This document shows positions 45,949 through 57,333 of a stretch of 64,000 nt of DNA, piece after piece. The stretch is from NCBI GenBank assembly GCA_016165875.1, contig JABBOT010000014.1:9843489-9907488 (forward strand). The letters are read 5' to 3'. A program made the translations under genes and the position numbers. Every line of letters starts with the position of its first letter. Position 1 is the first letter of the stretch. The notes under the pieces are model-generated. The model made no database searches. It worked only from the letters and a program-made list of their open reading frames with translations, and had not been told where the DNA came from. Origin of the DNA: Acanthopleura granulata (lineage: Eukaryota > Mollusca > Polyplacophora > Chitonida > Chitonidae).

Positions 45949-46189
45949 ATCTTTTATTTATTTTATTGGAGAAAAATACGCCGTACTCGGGAATATTTCA
46001 CTTATACGACGGCGGCCAGCATTATGGTGGGAGGAAACCGGGCGTCAGAGGGCAACCCATGACCATTTGCAGGTTGCTGGCGGGCCTTCCCACATAAGAC
46101 CGGAAATGGAAGATAGGATGAGTTGGATTTGAACTCATAGCGACCGCATTAGTGAGAGGCCCCGGGTCATTACGCCGAGTTGGCGTTAA
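45949..46189 (-). mobile_element. SINE with probable target-site duplication
   Basis: Contains tail complement, core (GACGGCGGCCAGCATTATGG) and head complement (TTGGATTTGAACTCATAGCG, ACCGCATTAGTGAGAGGC). Flanks GCTCAAAACTGA (45934-45945) and GCTCGAAATTGA (46190-46201) match at 10 of 12 bases, an aged duplication of the target. The 5' end of the head is shortened. Confidence 0.87.
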
Positions 46190-46299
46190 GCTCGAAATTG
46201 AACTCAAATCGTGTATGTCTTGGTTAACAACTGCCTTCCTTATTAAAGGAGCCACGTGCAGCTCCCGTGCCATTATGGCCCTCACATCGTATCGATGTA

Positions 46300-47060
46300 G
46301 CGTATTACGGTGTGAGAACACTGTACTCTGTGGTTATTGATCGTGCGGCGTCAACGGCAAAGGTACTGGGGTCAGTTTCATGAAGATATTTAGCGCCAAA
46401 TAGCATTTAGGTAAGTGTACTTCGTATGTGAATAATAAACATGTACGTTGCCATGGTAGTTAAGGCTTACTTATCTTTAGTACGGTTCATGAAAACTGGC
46501 CTGAACAATAGCAAATCGTATCGTGTTACTGATGCAGCGCATCATGCAGCCGAGAACTCGTTAGGCGGTGTAACTCAACTGTACTGTGCGGCCACTGATC
46601 GAACAGTATCAGCCTGTGCAGAACTGTGCATCTGGCAAATGATACAGTGTCACTGATACACCGTAGTATGTTGGCGTTTTACGGTATGACTGTACTGTAC
46701 CGTGGAGTTATTGGTCGTACGGTATTAAGCTTACAGAACTGTGCAGGTGGGAAACCGAACGGTGTATCAGTGACACAATACCTTGCTGGCGTTTTACCGT
46801 ATGGCTGCATTGTACCGAGCATCATCAGCTTCCCAAAACCGTGCTGCTGGGAAATGGTACGGTGTAGTTGATTGGTAGCTGTACGTTTCATGGTGACTGC
46901 ACTATACCGAGGGGTTAACAATCGTCTGGTATCAAAGTCACAATACTGAGTAGCTGGCAAACGATATCGTATTAATGATATACCATATTGCGCGGCTGTT
47001 GTACAGTATAACCTTGCAGTACAATAGACATTCGCCACACAGTACTGTTTAGTGCTTGTG
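46300..47060. repeat. Degenerate tandem repeat, about 112 bp
   Basis: CTGTACTGTACCG-type phrases start units near 46320, 46577, 46689, 46804, 46896 and 47011, with intervals of 112, 115, 92 and 115 bases among the last five. Each unit continues with GTTATTGGTCGTACGGTAT-like, AACTGTGCAGGTGGGAAACC-like and TTGCTGGCGTTTTACCGTAT-like blocks. Short words CAGTACTG and ACACAGTACTG are also found in the GC-richer zones of the 4-kb tandem units, suggesting a common ancestry. Overlapping frames on both strands (46626-46871, 46679-47038) are repeat products. Confidence 0.8.
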
Positions 47061-48344
47061 TCTTTCTATACAGTAACGCAAAGCTGTCAGCATTTCAGCA
47101 TTGACAAGTCATGACTTCTGTGGAACGAAAAGTAGAACGGCGGAGTGAAGGTAACCAGAAACGGTAAACACTGAATTACACCATGTTAAAGACAACGGGA
47201 ATTACAACTCAAATGAAATAGTAATGAAATCTGGACGACGGTTTATACTTTGCACATCAGGTTGTATGGGATAGCGAGAAAATTAAGAGACCTTAATGGT
47301 TGACATATTACATAGTACTCATGTTTAAAAACATTGATTTGACTGTGGTGCAAGCCTATGATTCAGCCTGTTGCGAGAGTGAAAAAGCCGACGACAATCG
47401 TTTGAATGCGAGCCAAGAAACCACATCTACCCTCCCCCAATATACAGCTAAGGTATTGAGTCCCCAGCCAGAGATTGATGTGCGGGTGTAAGTGTTTGTA
47501 AGTCAGGCTATGATGTAACATTACAAAATTCCGCCGTGATACAAAGCGCACGCAAATATGACGTCGGTTGTAGATCACGCGGACTTATCAATGCCTTTAT
47601 TCTTAAGAGTTTAGTTGTTGCACATTTTGAGCAGCCGAAGGAAAAGGCGGATGTAAACACTGTTTGCCGTCTAACAAGGTTGTCCTATCTTTTGTGCGTT
47701 TAATGTGATCGTATTTGGCTCCTTAACTATATCTGCACTATTGCAACAATCATCTCTATTGTGAGGAAATAAAAGTAAGAAAAACAAAAAAACAAAAAAC
47801 AAAACATTAAACAAAACAAAACATATTTACACGTAAAATGTAAGACAGCACGTTGCCCATTAACGAGCTAAGCCCGCCAGATTTACAATAATCAATAGAC
47901 ATTTTCTCCAGGGAAAATTCATTTTAAATTAGGTTTATATGTCACATTTAAAGGTGTGACTTTAAAGGAATATTTAGCAAGACTGCATTACATGGCCGTG
48001 GGCTGCACTGAAGAGCTGTTGGTCTTATTCGGTTAAACGGTGAATCCAATAAGGGCGGTGTCATAAAGAAATACTCCATTTCCCGACTGCATTATATGTC
48101 GGTCTTTTAGCTGATGGTTTTAAAGTCATTTTTTAAAAAGTTAGACTGGCACATGGACTTAATGACAAGTCAAGGCATTTATACTGTTATTGCTGATTCA
48201 ACAGACATATTTACTCATTTACAGGAACGTATGAATGATTGTTTACGTCATAGCCTTGCTCCGCAGATTAAAATTGGTGCTTCACGTGTGATTATAGGTT
48301 TGCCGTCGTGTACATTCTCGAGTGCGGTGTTAAGCATGATTTAG
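47061..48344. other. No gene recognised
   Basis: An A-rich low-complexity tract lies at about 47768-47825. The plus frame at 47300-47491 ends near an AAG/GTATTG donor-like site, but lacks a pyrimidine-rich acceptor. The phrase TTCTCGAGTGCGGTGTTAAG near 48317 looks like an isolated SINE tail remnant. Confidence 0.4.
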
Positions 48345-48466
48345 TTGATTGTCTATCAACCATTATCGCTTAATACCCGTACGTGTAATGGAACCACGCC
48401 CATATACACCCGACCAGAGTCATATAGGTGAAAAAATCTTTAGCGCGACATTAAACATTACAAAAA

Positions 48467-48497
<31 letters not shown>

Positions 48498-48501
48498 ATA
48501 G
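48345..48501 (+). mobile_element. SINE 3' end with (AAAT)n tail
   Basis: CATATAGGTGAAAAAATCTT, TAGCGCGACATTAAACATTA and a long (AAAT)n tract at about 48463-48501 fit the 3' end of a SINE whose tail reads GCGTTAAAC. The upstream part is too diverged to assign. Confidence 0.55.
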
Positions 48502-49808
48502 AGAAATGTAATCAAACTAGACTACATCTTGTCGTCATCTGACTACGTTATTAACCAGGGGTGCAGTGGCCATATAAGACATATCGTGCACAGTCACTTT
48601 TTATACAAATGCAGAGAGGCACTTCGTTTGCTCAATTTACGCGCCCATTAACACTGAAAATTCTCCTCTTGTGAAAATATAGATTGACGACGCTCTCCAA
48701 CGTTTGTTGAGGAGCATTATAATATGCATATCTTCATCGTCACAAGTGCGACAGTTCTCCAGTAAGTTACCAAGGTTCGTGGTATACCTCGGCTCTCCAT
48801 CCAGTTTCTTGCACCCGTAAATCGGACCGTCATGGTATAAATGGAAAACTCTTGCGTATGACGTTAAGCAAGCATCGAATAAAGAAATACGGTATATGAA
48901 AAGACATTTGTGATAACATATAGTGAACCGACGTGCATACCTTGGCGTCCCCATGAATGAGAAATGGAATCGCATTATCTTATGGACAATACAATTTTAA
49001 TTTGGAGAAAATTTGTACAAATATATAGGACTCCTCGTCAATGACTTTCATACGTTAATTAGAATACTCCCGTGAAACGGGCTAGGGTCGCACTAATTGG
49101 AGCGATGTCTAATGATGTATAAACCAGAAACTGCCATCCAACATTGCTATCATTAAGACTTCTTCTTAAAAAATATACACAAAATGTTGTTTTTTTTCAA
49201 GGAGCGTAAATAAATGCTGATGTAGTGATGTGCTGTTGTTATTTTATTTATTCATTTTTTTTGGTAAACAGATGTGATGGCGTGATCGTTCGGGTCCATC
49301 TGTCGTCAGCACGTGTTGTGCCGACGACATAGCTAATCCCCATTGTTAAGCTAACCCTTGGGCAAGTACTCTTCCCCCGGTGGTCTTCAACAGGAGGACT
49401 TAAGCCCCGTCCAGTTCCGTGGCAACCCACCCGTAGCAAACATGTTATGACAGCGTCTTGATAAGCCAACGTCATCGCACTCAGCCGCGTCGTCAGCCGC
49501 AGAGCATTAAAACGGGATATCCGACCGGTCCGAGCATCTCCCGCCAGACGAGCCTAGTTAATTAGTTTTGCGTCGGAAGAGATTTTTATCGTCACCTGGC
49601 GGAGTGGATTTCTGCCCTCCTGGTTCTCATCCCGCCTAACGGACACTGGTCACATCCCTTCACTCACAAGTTAATCTGTTTTGCTAGCCTTTTTCGTCAT
49701 CGTTTTCCACAGCACTTCACGTCTCTGACACTTTGTGTCACGGAGACGTGAACATCTGAGCTCGCCCCCACTTAATTACACCAATGCACTTTTACAGTGT
49801 CATGTAAC

Positions 49809-49811
<3 letters not shown>
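48502..49811. other. No gene recognised
   Basis: A GC-richer patch at 49270-49650 with overlapping short frames lacks a known domain. A 112-codon minus frame (48637-48975) is also unrecognised. Nothing is supported. Confidence 0.4.

Positions 49812-49868
<57 letters not shown>
49812..49868. repeat. (GA)n microsatellite, about 28 units
   Basis: An uninterrupted AG/GA run, flanked on the right by GGGGGGAAGGGGGCGGAGAG purine-rich sequence. Long polypurine tracts of this kind can form triplex (H-) DNA. Confidence 0.97.
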
Positions 49869-49870
<2 letters not shown>

Positions 49871-51790
49871 TGGGGGGAAGGGGGCGGAGAGAGAAAGAGT
49901 ACGTCTTCTGACAAACTAATGGCAACTGTTTGTGTGTATTTTCAAAGTTCCCAATACAAAACATGGTACCCTAATTCCTCAACCTTTTCGGATTTGAAAA
50001 AGTATCTTTACATGCACTTAACTCAAATTGAAGACAAAGCTACATTGATTGGGGCTTCACTCAAAGTATAATTTTATTATTCTAAACAAGATTATGTCAT
50101 CAAAGTATACTTGATTATACATCTTGAAAACATGTGAAAGGTTGAGGAATTAGTCCATAATATACAACTTTTGACATAAGCACAATACGACACTGAGGAT
50201 ATCTTATCACTTGGTCCACACACACGACAGAAGAGCAAACTGGTACGACCAAAATTAGATGCAAATGTCGTAACACAGCACCAATAAAAGTCAGAAATAA
50301 GACACTGTTTGCCCCGCCACAGAAAAATCTGCCTATGTGATGCTTTTGTATTTTTAGAAAGATAAGTTTCAGTCGAGTCCGCTAGGGCGCTTGTGTGGCG
50401 AGAGGGCAACAGTCCACAATTAACGAATGTAGTTCGGTGGTAGTTTTAGACCTTTTTTTTCCATTTTTTCTGCTTGTTGGTTTGTATCATTTTGTAGGTC
50501 TCCAAGTTTCATACCAGGTATAGATTTGTATGTTTTTCCGAAAATGGAGGCGTATGCACACTAGGCAAAAGTGGTAGTAATTCAGGGTTCACCGACCTCT
50601 GACTGGGTCGTTGTGACAAGACAACTTTGCGAAAAAATTTCATCAGTCAGCCCCTATCAGGAATTTAGCTGGAATTTTGTCATGAAGAGTTTAAGGCTTT
50701 GCAGATCTAGAGACAGTGTTGTGAGGCCAAAATTTATTGCGGTGTGGTGAGCAGTACGCAGAACGTCGAGAAAAGGAGAGCTGTTTGTTTATAATGAGAT
50801 TGCTGTAAGGCATGTTTGTGGATTGAGTCGCTCATCCGTTGTATATATTCTCTTAAAACTCTTATAAATTCTTTTGAATGTGGATATATCACTACCAGGT
50901 ATAGTCCGACCATTTCAAAAGCATATAACGGTCAACCAGCTGTGCCCAAAATGTTGAGACCTTTCTGGCATGAAGCCCGATTTTCCAGCAGAAAAGCCCT
51001 TGTTTTTCTCCTGGTGAACTGAATTATTCGTCCGTGTATATGGAGGCCCCAACATGATATTAGACACCAGTCTGGCAATCGTTGTGACACTGTCTGCTTT
51101 TATCATTGCCAATCCAAACGTCAGTAACCTTGTAAACCAGGGGACTGTGTCATATTTCTTGGTCATTAAGCCGTGGACAATTTCCTTGGTACCAAGATTC
51201 GATGGTATTTCCCCAGCGAGCTTGTTAACTCTGGCACGCCATCGATTCTTGATTACTAAGTCCTTCAGCGAACACGGTACCACAACGTTATAAAAAAATA
51301 TTTACACATGGCTAAACAATGCTTATGGCGTTTGATTATGAGGCCGGCTTGAGTGCCAGCCGGACGTCATTCGTCGCGTAAGCTGCTTACGTTCTTCGGT
51401 AAAAAGCAAATCTTCTCCAAAATTACTGTTCTCATAAAGCAGAGTGAGGGTTTCGGAGACTGAGGCGGCGTAAACCACGGACAGCGGGAGCGCTGAAGTG
51501 AGAAATATGGCGTTGTCCAAGCGGAATGTACCAATAATTGTTACGGATATTCTGTCAGGGGTGCAAGAATAAGGTCACATGGAAGCATGTGGTTAGATCT
51601 TACAGTCAGAACCCAAATATCATCACGCATAGGCATCAGATCGGGTTCTGGCAAGACAGACTGAGCCCTGGTTTTACTGGTTTTTGTGCATGTATCTGTC
51701 GAAACAAGGTTGCTGAATTAGAGTAAGGTCATTCAGAACATACAACAATTAAGACCCTAGAAGAAGTTGGTTTTCGCATTTTTTGTTGAT
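49869..51790. other. No gene recognised
   Basis: Minus-strand frames at 50092-50409, 50915-51283 (122 codons) and 51323-51520 follow one another on the same strand, but none shows a domain I know and no splice pairs were convincing. A hairpin, CCGGCTTGAGTGCCAGCCGG, lies near 51345. The frame at 50915-51283 would be the first to test in a protein search. Confidence 0.4.
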
Positions 51791-51802
51791 CATCCTTCAC
51801 TG

Positions 51803-52050
51803 TTTATTTATTTATTTATTTGATTGGTATTATACGCCTTACCCAAGAATATCTCACGTATACGGCGGCCAGCATTATGGTGGGAGAAATCGGGCGGAGC
51901 CACGGCCATCCGCAGGTTGCCGGCAGACCTTCCTACGTACGGCAGAGGAAGCCAGCGTGAGCTGGGCTCGAACTCACAGCGACCGCATTGGTGGGAGGCT
52001 TCGGTCATTGCGTTGCGTTAGCGCGCTAACAGACTGAGCCACCTAGGACC
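51803..52050 (-). mobile_element. Complete SINE with perfect 12-bp target-site duplication
   Basis: Flanks CATCCTTCACTG at 51791-51802 and 52051-52062 are identical, fixing a 248-base insertion. On the minus strand the element begins GGTCCTAGGTGGCTCAGTCT (A box TGGCTCAGT), has a B box GAGTTCGAGCC, the conserved core with CATAATGCTGGCCGCC, and ends CAAATAAATAAATAAA. This is the best reference copy in the window and probably the youngest of its family here. Confidence 0.97.
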
Positions 52051-52062
52051 CATCCTTCACTG

Positions 52063-53147
52063 AGTTGTCCAATAAACGAGCTACCTCCATCCACAGTTCA
52101 CAGCGTGCATGCAAATCTTCACGAATAACATCTCAAAGCCTCTTTTCTTTATCTGCACATTAATTTGCCACGCTCTCAAAAATCAATAAAAAGATCACAA
52201 TTTTGACCATGTGTTAATAAATCATTTGATCATCGAATATAATCAATTCCTTGTTAAAGAAACATTGCCACATCCCAGTTATAGTGTGACACTCGATCTC
52301 TGATGCTTATGGCGTCAATGGAAGCGGGTTCACACGTAGCTGGATGTAAAAAATGCTTAAGTTACGCGGACATTGTAAACAAAATCCTGTCGATGTTCAC
52401 TTTGTACAGTATTTTTGTAGATTTCTTCAAAATAAACTTTTCAGGGAAACAGCTATTTCTTTTGGAGCATGTTTTTGCATTCCAATCACCGCATCACCTC
52501 ATTTTGAGCATGGTCATGCAAAATGTCATCTCTCTGCTTCATCAACCCTTTTGTTTTTCTTCTGTGTCACTGTAAAGAAGCCTGCGAGAAGTTATAGATA
52601 GAATATGTCCCTTACCGAACACAAACACACCCTTGGATCTAATTTCATCTAAAACAACGACGCAAGAAGAAATTTCGCTGACAGCTTCAATCAGGGCATC
52701 CTGGCAGTGATGGCGCATGAAATCTTGTCCGAGTAGATAGCGCAATCAGCCCAGGCTAAAACCCTGAGTCCGCCCACCGCTACGGGGAGATTGATTAAAG
52801 ATAAAATCCATGCCTTGAATGGAATATGTCGACATGTCATTGAGCGGGGGTGGAGTTTAATGCTGACTGTAAATCGGTAATGTCGACACGTTTTCGGCCC
52901 TCCAACGCTGAAGTAGAGAACATCGAGAACCAGAGTCTGTGTAAATGCATCATGTGGATGCTTACTAATCTCGAGGACATAGTTGTTCATAATAGATAAA
53001 TTTAGAATCTTTTTTCATTTTTTTATATCAACATTGGTTTGCATTCCAGCCTTTTCTTAAGTTTTTACAGATTCCATGTTTACAAACTTTTTCCTGCGTT
53101 ACTAATGTGTTTGTGAAATGTGAAATGTGTTTGCTTTCGACAAGATT
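52063..53147. other. Nothing recognised
   Basis: Short overlapping frames only (for example 52303-52601 plus and 52691-52990 minus). No domain or RNA gene recognised. Confidence 0.4.
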
Positions 53148-53288
53148 ACGACATGGTTGCAGAGTGAAAGGATAAGAAACTATATGGGATCTGTAAGCCT
53201 CATATTGGGTGAGGCGTCAGAGGAGCCCAGTATGAGGCTTATTGACCCAGTATAGTTTCTTATCATTTCACTCACTAACCATGTTACG
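53148..53288. mobile_element. Palindromic miniature element (foldback MITE)
   Basis: Left arm 53148-53209 (ACATGGTTGCAGAGTGAAAG, GATAAGAAACTATATGGG, TAAGCCTCATATTGGG) is the inverted complement, with a few mismatches, of right arm 53226-53288 (CCCAGTATGAGGCTTA, CCAGTATAGTTTCTTATC, ATTTCACTCACTAACCATGT). The central loop is about 16 bases. The transcript would form one long hairpin. No transposase is present. The superfamily is unknown, as no clear target-site duplication was found. Confidence 0.85.
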
Positions 53289-56200
53289 AATTCTTCCCGC
53301 GGAGGACCCGAAAATTACCGTTTCATATTGTGTTGAGGAATTTTGAAGTACCAAGCAGTGATTTGGGATTTATAACAGCATAACATTATTGACAATGTCC
53401 AAAACTGAACATTCCTTTGTGACGTTTTGTCGTTGGTGTCGCATATTCATAACAGACAAGACATATCAACTTATCACTGCATGCTGGTACAAGACGTTTC
53501 ACTCGGTAACTTTTTTCACTCGATCTTTTAGTACCAGATAACACATATCATCTAATCACAGTACATACACATGCCAGGCAAATTAATAGTAGTAACAACT
53601 CATACACGCAATTTCACCATGGTTTACGCCAAATTGGTTAGCAAGAAATGAAGTAGCATTAAATGCAGTTTATTAGACGTCACTGGTCTGGAATTACTGA
53701 AAGTGCGGCGCTGTGATCACATTTAATGAGCAACGACTTAAAAACAATGCAATGCCATCAGAATAAATGATTCCGGGTTTTACACAGCACTCAAGAAACA
53801 CTGTTCTTGGTCCATAATAGAGTTTAACCAGATCCTGTTGACACCAATTCGTCCGGGGTGAAGGCCACACATCCTAAACTCAATAACATGTACTGCCGAA
53901 AAACGTTTGTGCAAACTAGCATTGTCCTACATTGGACATACTGGTCTCTAGATCTCCCATTTCGACTTTAGTTCAATAAGTGCTCGTTCTTTAATCATTT
54001 CATCAAGTCGTTAGCTCACAGAAATCTATATGGCTGGCAGTAGCCAGATGAAGCTGACACGATGCTTATTTTTACATCTGTCTCCAAAGCCAAGAGAAAA
54101 AATGATCGGTTTTTCATCGATCATCCTTTTCCGCCGTCTCCTCACTCTTGTCGATATACATCAGCTGCCTGCCAATTACTTCGTCTGCCCAGCGACAGCC
54201 ATGTTGCAGTCTATTGTAACATATCGCTAACAGCCGTTGTAAATAAATGTTATCGTAATGTAAATTGTGCTAACATAAAAGTTCCCAGACTATAAGTAGG
54301 TAACGTCACTCTCCAGCCACAATCCACTCTGTCGCTTGGGATCGCGAGAAAACGTTTAGAATGGATACATGAATGATTTAGATTGTAGCATCACACTGGC
54401 TCTGTTCCATCCATATCTTGGAACCCTGAAACAAGTGTTTTAGACATGAGAAAATCAGCTTTCAAAATCAGAGCAGATAGTAAACTGACGCCTTAAAAGC
54501 CCGCTAGAATTAAAAAAAAGATCAGATGATATGCGAAATCCATGTAAAATCTACTTCTTATAGAGTATGCTCAAAATGTTTTAAAATCATTTTTTAACCA
54601 CAGCATCGCCTGCAACCCTATCGTACAAATAAAACAGGTGCACCTGTACAAGGAAAGATACAAAATAATGTTTAAAAGATCTAGAGCGCTTTAAGTGGTC
54701 TTACATGGGGTTCGATGGTAATTTCCTGGAATCCCCTCAATGAGATATGTAAGTTTTGTCAACACTCATCTGGAGACCGATAGTAACGGGAAGGGTTACT
54801 AGACACGAGAGTCAAGCAGTCCAGTATAGACCTACATTACTAGGTGTGACATATACCGGGCATAAGGTATTGGTGCCCTGCATAAGGCTCTGACTTTCCC
54901 CTAATCACGATATTCACGACATTCAATTGGCTTACAAATACAATCAAGTTATTTATTTATTTATTTATTTGTCTGCTTGTTATTTATTTATTTCCAAGGA
55001 TTTCACAAATATGCCAAATATAGACCTACACAATGAGCAGATTGCCAATGACTTGCCAAAAGTCACTGGTTTTCATCTAAATCAGTCAATCAATCAAACA
55101 ACTTACTTTTTACAACGAAAACATCTAAATATCAAGATTTGTGTGCCAAAGGACTACTTATTTTATTTCTTATTCAGGGCACAGTTTTATTTTCCATTGT
55201 CTTTTCCGTTTGTGCTGGTCAAAACCTATGAAAAACAGAAAATAGCTAAACGTTTGTTACTTTTCAGTACGACGTTCTGGATAATTCTTGGTCAGCTATG
55301 TCTAATACATGTAAATCACTATACATGTCATGCACTGCATTTTATTTTTAACCTATATCTGCTTTAATAGGTCATAGTGCTAGCAGGCATGTAATTTACC
55401 ACTATTTATCACTTACCTAAATCATTAGAGTAAAAGATGTAATTGAGAAAAATTGACAAGAAACTGGATTTCATGGTTTGTCTTTGACCTTTGTCAACTA
55501 TCACAATGACGTCGCTGTTCTAGTTGCACTGTCCATGCTTTAGTCTTTTTCTTTTATATTCAAAACACCAGACATCAGATCTGACCCAGTTTTATATTAA
55601 AGACACCAGACATCACGTCTCACCCAGTTTCTGTAACCTGACACAAGATCTGTCTTTCTCTCGAAGTCATTGAAGTACATGTTCCAGTGTTTCCAGTTTT
55701 AAAATCTTGGATACAGTCCCACCTGAGTTTAAATGTTTGCGCTGGATTAACATGAGATGGTTTCGATCTCTGGCCGGCGGAGACGCCATGGTGCTTCAGT
55801 ATCTACAACGTGTGTCATAGATCAGGAAGAATTCAGGAGGACCATTGATAACAACAAATACCGCTGATTGCGTCCTGTCATCTCATGCCTACCATGGATG
55901 GCTCTTCGCATGTGGTGCCCAATAATCTGTCTCCTTGAAATCAGACTCGAGACAAGTGTTGACAAGTCTGAGATTTCCTATCCAAGAAACGTGACCCATC
56001 TTTATTTCTATTATAGCCTCATTTAACTCCTCCCCGAAGGAAACACATCGACATTTCGCTTCAGACGTATCAACGAATAGCATCGTATTGGTCATATAAA
56101 GACTGGACTTGTGGGAAAATTACAAGTGTGTACTATTTTTACGACGAATGAGAAGACGCGTTTATTCATCTTCTGTGTCGTCTGTTCCTTCTCTTTGGAG

Positions 56201-57024
56201 ACGATCTTAGTGATAAGATTTATGCCTATGAATGAGGATTTATTAGTTTTCGAAGAGCGCGCGAGGAGATGGACGATGAGCGATGGACGAAGGTTCGATG
56301 CACTTTGATGTTGTACGTGCCAAAGTGTGAGATCCTCGATGGCACACTTCATACCAATCGATCACATCAAGTGTAAGATTTTGACAAATATATCAAGACT
56401 GCCAGTTCACTTAGGCTGATAAATTGGCTAGAAACTACTTAATAAACTAACAAGATATCGTTTGAAATTACGCAAAACTTCTCTCCAAATGCGTTCATTG
56501 TAAACTGCGTATTTTTTTCCCAGAGACGTGGCACTATGTGTGTACCATACACGTCACAGACTAGCAACTTTGGCCTAAACTGAAAACGATACGTCTTAAA
56601 GATTAAAGTAGAAACACGGAATGCTAAGGAAGAAAATCGCGATCTCTCTTGCTATTTTTTTTGTCTTTTTTTTCATTCTTCGTTTGTACAAGGTTTTACT
56701 GTCTGCTGTTTTCTCTGAAATATATACGCTCTCGAACACGTTTGTGCTGTTGCCTTAGCGGGATGAATTTTCTTGTCCACTGTCGGAAGCGAAGCAATTT
56801 GTCCAAGGCCGCGTAATTGGGATACATAGTTTAACACAGCACCTAAGTGTTAATGGGCCAAGGAAGCCGAGCATAGGCACACGTAATTGTAATTTGCAAA
56901 TGTCATCTGTAATTAACTTTTGCATACGACTATATTTTGCCAGTTTCTATTCACCCAGGTATATATATCATTTGAAAACAACTGAGGCTTTCTTTCTACT
57001 ACAGTTGTCATTTTTATTACATTT
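53289..57024. other. No gene recognised; short simple repeats
   Basis: An (ATTT)n tract lies at 54949-54992. CAGACATCAGATCTGACCCA near 55569 has a near copy about 44 bases later. A 146-codon AT-rich, hydrophobic frame at 54927-55367 begins in the ATTT tract and is judged accidental. Also GTCACTGGTCTGGAATTACT near 53679 repeats a phrase at 31594. Confidence 0.45.
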
Positions 57025-57069
57025 CTAATACAAATCTAATACTAATACAAATCTAATACTAATACAAAT
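57025..57069. repeat. 17-bp tandem repeat, under three units
   Basis: CTAATACTAATACAAAT is repeated at 57036 and 57053, with a partial unit at 57025. Identical units indicate recent slippage. Confidence 0.95.
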
Positions 57070-57227
57070 CAGTTCACGCCATTTTTCCAAAAGCTCATGT
57101 GTATGGTACACTGTACTTGTCCAGAACGTCATTATTTCCTGACGTGAGCCCTATTCTGCCAATCTGAACGAACGTTGGCACTTCTCTTTGTGCTATTGCA
57201 CACGAGAATAACAAAACATACATAGTC

Positions 57228-57333
57228 CCGGGATTCCCCCGGGCTCTGCTCGATTTCCTTCCACATAACTCTGTCATTTATGTAAAATACCCTGGCGCAC
57301 GGCGCAAAACACCCATCAAATAAATAAATGATT
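57228..57333 (+). mobile_element. 5'-truncated SINE, plus strand
   Basis: GGGATTCCCCCGGGCTCTGC, TCGATTTCCTTCCACATAAC, TAAAATACCCTGGCGCACGG and GCGCAAAACACCCATCAAAT with a short AAATAAATGA tail give the 3' half of the common SINE in sense orientation. Confidence 0.85.

Noticed and set aside
51345..51364. Short GC hairpin resembling a bacterial terminator
   Set aside because: The window is eukaryotic and no gene end or U-tract follows.
54927..55367. 146-codon AT-rich hydrophobic frame
   Set aside because: It starts in an ATTT simple repeat. Hydrophobic composition is what AT-rich non-coding DNA yields, and no domain was visible.
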